Shown: piece after piece, positions 1 through 8,500 of the stretch
How the letters are laid out: each line of letters opens with the position of its first letter
Numbering within the stretch: the stretch's first letter is position 1
NCBI GenBank assembly: GCA_948434855.1
Contig: CAOJFR010000011.1
Span: 1-31,455, forward strand
Reading direction: 5' to 3'
Length of the DNA: 31,455 nt
Source of the DNA: an uncultured Clostridia bacterium
GTDB lineage: Bacteria > Bacillota > Clostridia > Christensenellales > UBA1242
Position numbers and translations under genes: made by a program
The notes under the pieces: model-generated
Database searches by the model: none
What the model was told of the DNA's origin: nothing
Seen by the model: only the letters and a program-made list of their open reading frames with translations

Positions 1-626
1 ACTGTCTCAATAACTGTTCTTAATAATGAAAAGGCACTACCGCAATTATCAGTTTCAGTTAGTAAGAGGATTGCTTTAATATTTTTTAATAAAACTATTA
101 AAGTATTTATCTTGAAATTTCCATTCTCCCCATTGGGTCTGATTTTTCTTTGCAGTTTTTCATCTAACTTCATAAGTAAAAAATTAACCATACATCTTAT
201 TGAATAGTGTATTGAAGTATGAGATAGATAGTTATTGCTCTTATCAAAATACTGATACAACAATCTTAATCTACATTGAAACATTGCTTTATTTTTTAAA
301 TTTTCACAATATTTAGAATCTCTTAAATTCTTGCTTTTAGTTTCATCTGTCTCAAATAAATTTTCATACCAATAAATCATTGCAAGATTTGAACATATAT
401 CAAAATCGATATCATCAACTCCAAGAGCAAGAACAGGATTAAACTGAAAATTATAACAAACAGGAATCATTAGATTGAATTCATCTGATTTTTTTATTTC
501 TTCCTTTAGACGAATCATTGTGTTTGGCTTCATAAATTTTCTAAACATCTTTTTTAAAATTTCATTCCTATATTCGTTATTTTTTTCTACTTCTTTTTGT
601 AAATTAAATTCGTTTATATTAAACAT
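1..626 (-). CDS. Partial DUF5677-like hypothetical protein (C-terminus off the window)
   Basis: An uninterrupted reading frame starts at an ATG at 626 and runs off the left edge, giving about 208 residues of the N-terminal part. It begins MFNINEFNLQKEVEKNNEYR. Near the edge it contains SAFSLLRTVIET, which resembles the L-L-R-x-x-x-E segment of DUF5677 proteins, an all-helical group with HEPN-like character. The ribosome binding site is weak (AGGTG), and the gene lies 96 bases downstream of the XRE-FtsK-gamma gene on the same strand. It has no signal peptide or clear membrane segment and is rich in Lys, Asn and Ile. Function is unknown. Together with the two neighbouring R-x4-H proteins it suggests a cluster of helical accessory or defence-type genes. 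The reading frame is certain; the family call rests only on a short motif. Confidence 0.6.
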   Translation of the reverse strand, partial: MFNINEFNLQKEVEKNNEYRNEILKKMFRKFMKPNTMIRLKEEIKKSDEFNLMIPVCYNFQFNPVLALGVDDIDFDICSNLAMIYWYENLFETDETKSKNLRDSKYCENLKNKAMFQCRLRLLYQYFDKSNNYLSHTSIHYSIRCMVNFLLMKLDEKLQRKIRPNGENGNFKINTLIVLLKNIKAILLLTETDNCGSAFSLLRTVIET

Positions 627-722
627 TTGAATTGACACCTAAAATTTATTTTATATTTTTAATTTGAATAAACTTTTCTCAATTATATAATTGATCATAG
701 TTTTTTTCTCTTACTAAAATAT

Positions 723-1145
723 TTAATTTGAAATTAGAGTTTTCCTATATTTTTTGCCACTTGCTGGTTCGATTACTCTATTTTCTTCTAATTGGTCTAT
801 AATATATGCAGCTCTTGAATATCCTATATTAAATTTATTTTGTAATAAAGCAGCACTTGCTTTGCCAATTTCAATGCAATATGATTTTGCATCATCATAT
901 AATACATCTTTTTGAAATTCATTATTTTTCACTATTATACCTTTGACAATATAATCAGTAGAACAATTAAAAAATTCTGATAACTTAACAACCATTTCTA
1001 AACTTGGGTCTCCTTTATTGCTTTCCCATTTTGAAACTGCCTTATCAGATATATTTAATTTTTCTGCTAAACTTAACTGAGTTAAATTATTTATTTTCCT
1101 TAACATTGCAATTCTTTCACCGATTGTTCCTTCTATTTTTGTCAT
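723..1145 (-). CDS. XRE-family HTH protein fused to an FtsK gamma-type winged helix
   Basis: The protein has 140 residues in two DNA-binding modules. Residues 8-65 form a Cro/CI-type helix-turn-helix, with LTQLSLAEKLNISDKAVSKW followed by the usual G-D-P-S-L-E. Residues 84-137 match the gamma domain of the DNA translocase FtsK/SpoIIIE, with KASAALLQNKFNIGYSRAA, D-Q-L-E-E, and P-A-S-G-K. In FtsK this winged helix reads KOPS/SRS sequences. No motor domain is present, so the gamma domain here probably adds sequence-specific binding to a regulator. The start is supported by GGAGG eight bases upstream. It follows the HEPN-like pair on the same strand after a 110-base gap that contains a palindrome. 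It probably acts as a repressor of this island segment; that role is inferred. Confidence 0.88.
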   Translation of the reverse strand: MTKIEGTIGERIAMLRKINNLTQLSLAEKLNISDKAVSKWESNKGDPSLEMVVKLSEFFNCSTDYIVKGIIVKNNEFQKDVLYDDAKSYCIEIGKASAALLQNKFNIGYSRAAYIIDQLEENRVIEPASGKKYRKTLISN

Positions 1146-1233
1146 AATATTTCCTCCATAATTGTTACTTCAATTTTATCAATATCTTTCATAAAAAGTA
1201 AACCTACTTATCGTATGGGTAATCAAAATAAAT

Positions 1234-1248
1234 TCTACTTGAAGTAGA
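1234..1248. promoter_or_regulatory. Candidate operator palindrome TCTACTT-G-AAGTAGA
   Basis: Seven-base arms flank a single central base in the gap between the end of the 148-residue HEPN-like gene and the start of the XRE-FtsK-gamma gene. It lies about 90 bases upstream of the regulator's start codon. XRE proteins commonly bind short palindromes near their own promoters, so this is a plausible autoregulatory site. It has no T-run, so it is a poor terminator. Assignment is by position only. Confidence 0.3.
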
Positions 1249-1255
1249 GTTATTT

Positions 1256-1702
1256 TTATACTCTATCAAAATTTTTAAGAACTTCTATTCTATGAGATTG
1301 AATGTTTTGTTGAAATTTCCTTAACTCATTATAATCACTTTTAATTTCATTTAATATTTCCAAAAAGTCATAACTATATAAAAATCCCTCATCTTCATAT
1401 GCGAAATCTGTGCAGCACTGATGACAATAATAATTTCTTTTATCTGCAAGCCTACGCAAAATTTTATAAAAATTCTTATCAAAATATGGTTCATTATCCA
1501 AGCAATCTAAATCATATAATTCATTTATCGCATTGCCTAAAGTTAATTTCTCTTTCTCTATTTCTTTTATATTTGATTCAAATTTTCCATCTCGCATTCC
1601 TGCAATAATTAACTTAATATCATGCTCAATATATTGATAGTTGGATACCACCGCACCTAGATAATATAAATATTCATCCAAATTTGTGTTTAAGGTTAAC
1701 AT
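1256..1702 (-). CDS. HEPN-like hypothetical protein (small)
   Basis: This 148-residue, mostly helical protein is unrecognised overall. It carries R-N-Y-Y-C-H at residues 89-94. That is an R-x4-H arrangement with Asn after the Arg, the signature of HEPN ribonuclease domains, and it is embedded in predicted helices as in that fold. The start has a GGAGAA site six bases upstream. It overlaps the stop of the preceding 235-residue gene by seven bases, so the two are almost certainly translated together. HEPN proteins often act as RNases in toxin-antitoxin or abortive-infection systems, but some are inactive structural modules. No nucleotidyltransferase (MNT) antitoxin is seen beside it. The HEPN call is motif-based and unconfirmed. 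Confidence 0.6.
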   Translation of the reverse strand: MLTLNTNLDEYLYYLGAVVSNYQYIEHDIKLIIAGMRDGKFESNIKEIEKEKLTLGNAINELYDLDCLDNEPYFDKNFYKILRRLADKRNYYCHQCCTDFAYEDEGFLYSYDFLEILNEIKSDYNELRKFQQNIQSHRIEVLKNFDRV

Positions 1703-2403
1703 AAATTTCTCCTTTCATTTGAAATTATTTTTTCTAATTGTTCGCCAACTTTTTTGAAAACACCAGCAAACACATTAAATATTTCATATGTATCAATTAC
1801 ATATTCTTTTACGATATTATGTTCTTTACAATATTTTTCATTAAATATTTCACTAGGTATTATTACCAAAGCAGGAACAGCTTGCTTGGTTACATTGTCT
1901 TCTATAAGACCTAATTTACTAACATATTTGCCATTATGTATAAAAGCATTTCGTGTTTCGTGTAGTAACTCTAGCATATCAAAATCTTGATGCGTATCAA
2001 TTGTTTTCGCTGTAAATAAAGGCTCTAATAAACTAAAAATATTCTTTAACTCATCAAATGCCACCCATTGTCTCTTATTACTTGAATAAATATACCCAAT
2101 AAATGCATCAAAAGATGATAACACATTAAATAGTAGCCTTGACAAACTTAGCACATTGTCTAGTTCAGTGATTTTTATTACTCTATTTGATATATCACTA
2201 TAATAAGGCAATTCATCAATTAATCTATCTTTTTCTATCATATTTAAAGTTTTAGAAATATATTTTTTATATTTTAAATTCATATCGCAAAATTCTTTTA
2301 TATTTAAATCTGTAATTAAAAAAAGATTAAGTAATCTTTGTTTTGCCATTGATGTTCCATCATATTTATCTGTTTCCATAACTCTATTGTTTATTTTTTT
2401 CAT
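1696..2403 (-). CDS. HEPN-like hypothetical protein (large)
   Basis: The protein has 235 residues, is predicted mainly helical, and has no membrane segment. R-N-A-F-I-H at residues 151-156, preceded by ELLHET, is a second R-x4-H signature within one operon, which suggests the two proteins may be a related pair or partners. It is the first gene of the leftward unit. GGAG lies seven bases before the ATG, and a TGC-TATAAT extended -10 box lies further upstream (2421-2429). The next gene overlaps its stop by seven bases. The opposite strand carries the helicase operon, so the two units diverge from 2404-2507. A role in RNA cleavage is possible from the motif but not shown. Confidence 0.6.
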   Translation of the reverse strand: MKKINNRVMETDKYDGTSMAKQRLLNLFLITDLNIKEFCDMNLKYKKYISKTLNMIEKDRLIDELPYYSDISNRVIKITELDNVLSLSRLLFNVLSSFDAFIGYIYSSNKRQWVAFDELKNIFSLLEPLFTAKTIDTHQDFDMLELLHETRNAFIHNGKYVSKLGLIEDNVTKQAVPALVIIPSEIFNEKYCKEHNIVKEYVIDTYEIFNVFAGVFKKVGEQLEKIISNERRNLC

Positions 2404-2420
2404 ATTAACTCCTTAGTAAA

Positions 2421-2429
2421 ATTATAGCA
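2421..2429 (-). promoter_or_regulatory. Extended -10 promoter for the HEPN-like pair
   Basis: On the minus strand TGCTATAAT lies about 17 bases before the ribosome binding site of the 235-residue gene. No good -35 box is visible, as is usual for extended -10 promoters. The same core TATGCTATAAT recurs before the divergent helicase operon. Confidence 0.5.
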
Positions 2430-2476
2430 TAAAAACAAATATTTTGAAAAAAAATAAATGAAATTTTTGAATTATA

Positions 2477-2485
2477 TGATATAAT
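2477..2485 (+). promoter_or_regulatory. Extended -10 promoter before the small membrane ORF
   Basis: TGATATAAT lies 22 bases upstream of the ATG at 2508, facing right and divergent from the HEPN-like promoter. No convincing -35 is seen at 17 bases. Confidence 0.45.
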
Positions 2486-2507
2486 GTGTTTGAAACAAAG
2501 GAGAATT

Positions 2508-2642
2508 ATGGAATATTTATCGTTTTTATGGTTTGGCTTTATTATAGCCATAGGTGTTCTTATATATAAACACTTCAAAAAGAAAATGATTATTCTAAAA
2601 ACACCATTAAAACATATAATATTTAAGCAGATGATGATATAA
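2508..2642 (+). CDS. Small single-pass membrane protein, 44 aa
   Basis: The frame opens at an ATG preceded by AAAGGAGAA with ideal spacing and an extended -10 promoter. It begins MEYLSFLWFGFIIAIGVLIY, a single hydrophobic helix, followed by a basic patch (KHFKKK) that would keep the C-terminus in the cytoplasm. After residue 26 the reading becomes less convincing. A neighbouring frame over the same stretch gives a hydrophilic tail (ENDYSKNTIKTYNI, stop, then a charged segment ending SEEELFDKTKT at about 2706). The gene may therefore be a frameshifted longer one. It lies 152 bases upstream of the large helicase operon. Many defence operons carry tiny membrane proteins, but no function can be assigned. 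Confidence 0.5.
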   Translation: MEYLSFLWFGFIIAIGVLIYKHFKKKMIILKTPLKHIIFKQMMI

Positions 2643-2732
2643 ATTATAATAAAAAATTATATCATAATCTATCAGAAGAAGAATTATTCGATAAAACAAA
2701 AACTTAAAAAATATTTTAAATTTTTACATTTA

Positions 2733-2762
2733 TATACAAATTTTTATGTATTATGCTATAAT
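2733..2762 (+). promoter_or_regulatory. Promoter of the Druantia-like operon
   Basis: TGCTATAAT (2754-2762) is an extended -10 box, with a partial -35 TATACA at 2733-2738 and an 18-base spacer. GGAGG at 2786-2790 and the ATG at 2795 follow. Confidence 0.5.
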
Positions 2763-2794
2763 AAAAAAAATAAAAAATTACTTTTGGAGGAAAT

Positions 2795-4621
2795 ATGTTT
2801 AGAGAGATTCTAGATGAATTAGTTAACAATGAGACACAAGCATATTCCCTGCAAAAGTATATCGGTGATAATGAATTTGAAAATGAGATAATTGAGTATA
2901 CGAAAAAAGGATTTGTTGAATCGGTTTGGAAATCTTTTCCTTCGCAAGAGACAAAAAATCTAGTTATTTTAGGGCTTACATTTATAGCATTAAAATATTA
3001 TGATGGTTCACTATGGCCACACGTGTGCGATAAATATTCTACTGTTTTACAAGATTCTCAATTACTGGAATCAAAAATTAGAGATAATGTACTTAGTCCA
3101 TTAACATCAAAATATAATTGCGATAGAAAGCATTATCAAATTCCAGTCATAAATGCCATAGTTCCGTTTAATTATGCATCTAATTATATCGAATTTGTAA
3201 ATGATATTTATATAAAAAATCTTGATTGTAATTTGCTAAATTATAACGTTGAAGAAGAAATAGAAAATGTGTTTAATGCTATTGGCAGGCATTTATCAGA
3301 TGCAGATGATTCTTTTAAATATAATTTTGAACAAAATAATACTAAAGTATATAAATTAATAAGAGCGACTAAAAATATTATAAAAACAAGTATAAAAAGA
3401 CAAGAATTAGTTTTGCTAACAAAAGAAATTTTAAAAAAACTAGATAATTATTACAAAGGGAAAAACGAGTCAATATCCTATTATATTGATAAAGCTTTTA
3501 ATAAGTGGATTCTAGAGAATAAGGATCATGAAATATTTAGAACAAGAACGAGGTCAAATTTTGTAAAAAGTAAATTTCCATATTATACTTATTTAAATGT
3601 AAATGGAAATATCTATTTGCATACCCCAACAAAAAGATTGTTTGGGGATTATGATCCAAAACTCTTTTCTTTGGAAATATTGGAAGACAATACGACAATT
3701 ATTAGAGAAGAAAATTTAAAAGTAAATTTTTTGTTGGGTGGAATTGAAATTGTTCAGTGTAATTATCTGTTAAAAAATCCTCTTAATAAAATTAGATGTA
3801 AGATTTTTTATAGCAATGAAGAAGTTTATGATAGCAAAGACTACTTATATAGAGATTTTCTTCTATTTGACGATAATAAAGAATTAAAAAATAATAAATC
3901 ATATAATGGTTTAGTGTATTTTATATATAAAAATTCATGTGACAAAAGATTGACTAAATTAAAAGATTTCGATTTTTATAAAATTTCTTATAATTCTGTA
4001 GTAGAAAATGAAGAGTATTTATTGGATGAAAAACATCAAATATGTTTTTCTAATATAAGGAAACCTGGAATATACGGGGATATAATTCCTTCGCTAGAAA
4101 TAATTGATCATAATAATATTATATATGTTTACTCAAAGATTCATTCAATTTGTATGGTAAGTGAAAACTTGAATAAATTTGCAAATAAAATTAAAATAAA
4201 TAATAATTTTATAGATATGGACCAATGTGTTGAAATTTTAGAACAAACTAATTCACTTGCATATTTATTAGACGTTGAAAAATTAGACTTAAGTTCTAAT
4301 ATGTATATCTTTGAATTGGTTGATATAAAACAAAATAAAACAATTCAAAAGTATAAAGTTGTTTTAGATGGATCAATAGACATACAACAAACAATTGGAT
4401 CTGAATATTCTATTAATTATTCGTATACTGGAACATATGACATTGTAGATAAAGCAAATAGAAATTATAAGGATTTTCCTTTATTAATAAATGATTTAGA
4501 TAAGAAAAACCTTTACTTAAAAACAAATGAGGATTTGTATAAATGCAAGTTTAATTTAACTATTCCATATTATCAAATTGATAATGGAATAAAAAATATA
4601 TGTAACATCAGAAGACTTTAA
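2795..4621 (+). pseudogene. Druantia-type partner protein, N-terminal part (frame broken at A-run)
   Basis: This 608-residue frame with a clear GGAGG start is the first of two pieces of what reads as one protein of about 924 residues. The visible stop follows a shift at the A6 run 4591-4596. Removing one A joins NGIK to IYVTSEDFN and continues unbroken into the second piece. The N-terminal 220 residues are mainly helical, with charged segments. The remainder is a series of beta-rich segments with many Tyr, Asn and Ile and no cysteine cluster or nuclease motif that I can see. Position directly before a giant DUF1998 helicase, plus the combined length, fits the DruH plus DruE layout of Druantia type III. 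That is an inference from organisation, not from a recognised domain. The shift may be a real mutation, slippage that restores the frame, or an assembly error. Confidence 0.6.
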
Positions 4622-5570
4622 TAGCCAATCTAGGTTATATTTTAATGTTGATAATTGTGACAAGGTATTATTGGGAGCAAATGAAAATATTTTTGAATTA
4701 AGTATTAAAACATTTGAAAAAAGAAATTATATTGAATTATCTGAACTTTTAAATTATAAAAACTGTAAAGTAATAGAATTATCCTTTATTGCTGATAATT
4801 TGGAAAAACAATATTTAAAGATTTACAATGATGCAGTTTTTAATTTTGATGAATCTTATTATTTGGTTAATTCTTCTAGCCAAGAAGTGGAGTTCAAGAC
4901 AATTATAGATGGTAAAAAAACTTCCGATATTTTTTATCTTCAACTTGCTAATAGATTTGGAATTATAAGTGAAATTCAAATAGATGAAAATAATAATGTA
5001 AATATTTTTAATTTAGGAAATAAAATTCAAAAAATACATTATTGTATTTATAGGAATATAAAAGAATTTTCAGGATTTAAGGCTATTGACAAACAAGAAA
5101 TTTTACATGAAGGAAATTTTGCATATTATCCGATAGATGATTTAATTAATAAGTATTTATTAATTGATAAAGTACAATTACAAAGCAGCGATGAAGAAAA
5201 AAATCTGCTAGAAGTAAAAGATTTAAGTTTAAAGCTAGTAAAACGATTTAATAAGTTCTATTGGCTTGGTTTTTTGTACAATAATAAACAAGGAAAAATT
5301 TTCCATTTTGATAAAATTGGAGCATTACTTATAAATCTCTCACAAGTTTACAAAGAAGAACAAAACTGGTGTTGTGATGCTATTATAAGTATATTTTATG
5401 AAGATAGTTTTGAAGAATCATCATGGGTGGATTATTTACAATATGATAAGAATAATAAATCTATTATAAATGGTTTTGATGGAAATGCTACATTTATTGA
5501 GAAATATAGAATAAATTTAACTTTAGGAGAAAGGCAGTATGCAAAGTTTAAATCCAATAGAAAAAGCTAA
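4593..5570 (+). pseudogene. Druantia-type partner protein, C-terminal part
   Basis: In this frame no stop occurs from 4593 to 5568. The encoded text runs straight on from the upstream frame: IYVTSEDFNSQSRLYFNVDN and onward. The first possible internal start is a TTG at 4671 with no ribosome binding site, so independent translation is unlikely. The 300 or so residues are beta-rich and acidic (Asp, Glu, Tyr, Asn). They contain no nuclease, methylase or phospholipase motif. The end overlaps the start of the helicase gene by 32 bases, which points to translational coupling when the whole frame is read. Identity is tied to the upstream piece: probably the second half of a DruH-like partner. Confidence 0.6.
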
Positions 5571-8500
5571 ATATATAGAAAATGGCTTTAGAAAATATAT
5601 TGTTTCTACATACGACTTAGAAAGTGATGTTTACCGTTCTCAAATGAAGTCAGAACTATCGAATACACAATTATTAAAAGGTCCATACATAAGTAAAAGT
5701 TTAGAGTTTGAAACAACAAAAAGCATTAATGAATTAATTATAGAAGGTCTTGTTCATAAAGATTTTAGATTGCTCGGAGATATGAATCTTAATAGAAAAT
5801 TAAGATCTCATCAAGAGAAAGCATTACGAAGAATCCATGATGGACATAATTTGATTGTTACAACTGGTACAGGAAGTGGAAAAACCGAATCATTCTTATA
5901 CCCTGTAATCAATGAAATATTACATGAAAAAGATATTGATGCTCCTGGAATAAGAGCTATTTTTCTCTTTCCTATGAATGCCCTAGTTAATGATCAATTT
6001 GATCGTGTAAGAAAAATTCTTAATAGTTACCCTAAAATTAAATATGGATATTTTACAGGAAATACTAAAGACAATATAAAAGATAAAGACGGATTGCGTG
6101 AATATATTCAAAAAACAACTGGAAATAATGTTGGTCAAAATGAATTACTAGATAGAGAGCAAATAAGAAAAAATCCACCTCATATTTTATTTACGAACTA
6201 TTCAATGTTAGAATATATATTATTGAGACCAAAGGATAACTCTCTACTTTCTCAGCAAAATATATCAAAATGGAAATTTATTGTGCTAGATGAAGCACAT
6301 ACATATAAAGGCGCTCTTGGTATAGAGATAGGAATGTTATTGAGACGATTACAACAACGAATTGGTCATAATGTTCAGTTTATTTTAACAAGTGCAACTT
6401 TGGGCGAAAATAATGAAGATGGAATAAAGAAAATTCAAGAATTTGGTTATAAACTAACATCAAATAATTATAGTAAAGATGATATATTATTTTCTGATAG
6501 AATTGTTTTAGATCCTAGAAATATTAAATATAAAATTGATCCAAGTGAATATTTTGATTTATATACAAAATTTAACGAAATTAATTTAAATAATCTTATA
6601 AGTAAATATGCTAGCCTTTCAAATGAATCTGGTGTTGATGAAAAGCTTTATGATTTAATTTATTTTGATGAAAATCTATACAGATTAAATTCTATATTAA
6701 ATACCTCTATGTCTCTATCAGATTTATTTTCTAAAATGCAACCTTATGGATTTAATAAAATAGATGAATTATCATCCTTTATTGATTTAATTTGTAAGTG
6801 CAAGAAAAATGGATTAAAAATAATGGATCTAAAGTATCATTCTTTTATTAGATCTGTTGCTGGAGCATTTATTACTTTGGGGTCAGGCCCAAAAATTTCT
6901 TTAAGCCAAAGAGAATATATTGATGGTAAAAAAGCATTTGAAATTGGTTCATGCTCTAAATGTAATTCCATGTATTTAATAGGTGTTGAAAAGAATGGAA
7001 AACTTTATCAAAATCACTCTGTAGATATATATGAAAATTATGATGAAGATGAAAATATTATTCTTGATTATTTCATTTTAGAAAGCGAGATACAAAATAA
7101 AGACATTGATTTATCTTTATTGCAGAAATATTATTTATGTCCTAAATGTGGACAATTAATTGACGAAAGGGTTGCAGACAAAGATCTTGTAAGTTGCGAA
7201 CATAATGATATTGAAAAAGTCACAATTTATAAAGTCTTAAAAGGCGATAGCAAAGTAAAGAATAATTTAACATGTTGCCCTATTTGCAATGGAAAATCTA
7301 AAAAGGGTTTAATAAGAACCATTAGTATGGGAAAAGAATCAGCAACAGCCCTTATAACTCAAATATTTTTTGAAGCAATAGATAAAAAAGATGATAATGG
7401 TGAAGAACCTAAAAAAAATATTAATAAATTACTCTCGACTCAGAGTAACAAAAAACCACAACCTTATACAAAACAAATTCTTTCTTTTTCTGATTCAAGG
7501 CAACAGGCTAGCTTTGCAGTAAAATTTGCAGAAAATAATCATCATAGACTTCTCAGAAAAAGACTAATTTTCGAAATTTTAAAAAATAATCAAGATTTAT
7601 CATTTGAAAATGCAGAAGCGAAATTAGATTCGATTATTGATAAATTAGATTTATTTGATACTAATTTAGGAATAAACTCAGTTTCATCTACAAAGCAAGC
7701 AAAAATAACATTATTAGGCGAAATATTAAATGTGGATGGTATTTATGGTGGTGAAGGTCTTGGACTGTTTTATTTTGATTATAATCCAGTTACAAAACTT
7801 GTTGAAGACTTAGCTAATGATGATGTATGTACATTTCTAAAAGATGCAGGAATAAATTCTAATTTTACAAAAGAACAATTTGAAAACTATTTACAATTTT
7901 TAATAAATTCTTTCAGAGTAATTCCTGCAATTTATTATGAAGGATTAACCAAAGATGATAGAGAAAATTATTTTGCTTACAGAATGTTTGATAACCATAT
8001 TAAATTAATAAAATCAGACAAAATAATAGATTGTCAGAATAAAGATATTTCAAAGTCCGTACATGGACTTATATCAAAAGAAAAAAATTCAAATAGAATT
8101 GAAACTTATACTCAAAAAATATTTAATATAGATAAGGATAAAGCTGATGATTTAATAAGCAGAATATGGGAAATTTTTATTAATAACAATATTCTTAGAG
8201 AATATGATGCTAGAAATCAACTTTATTGTATAGATGCCGATAAGTTCAATTTGCATATATATACAAGATCTAAATGGTATTATTGTAAAAAATGTCGTAA
8301 AATAACAAGATTTAATAATAATTTTGTATGTCCTCATTGCTTTGAAGAAAATGTGATCGAAGAATGTGATCCAAATGAATATTATGAAAACAACTATTAT
8401 AGGTACCAATATATAAATAAAAAAATTGAAAAACTTGTTTATAAAGAACATACCGCTCAATTATCCGCTGAAATAGGAAAAGAAAGACAAAATGAATTCA

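Noticed and set aside
8152..8460. 102-codon minus-strand frame inside the helicase gene
   Set aside because: It is a shadow of a strongly supported coding frame, with AT-rich codons giving false hydrophobic runs.
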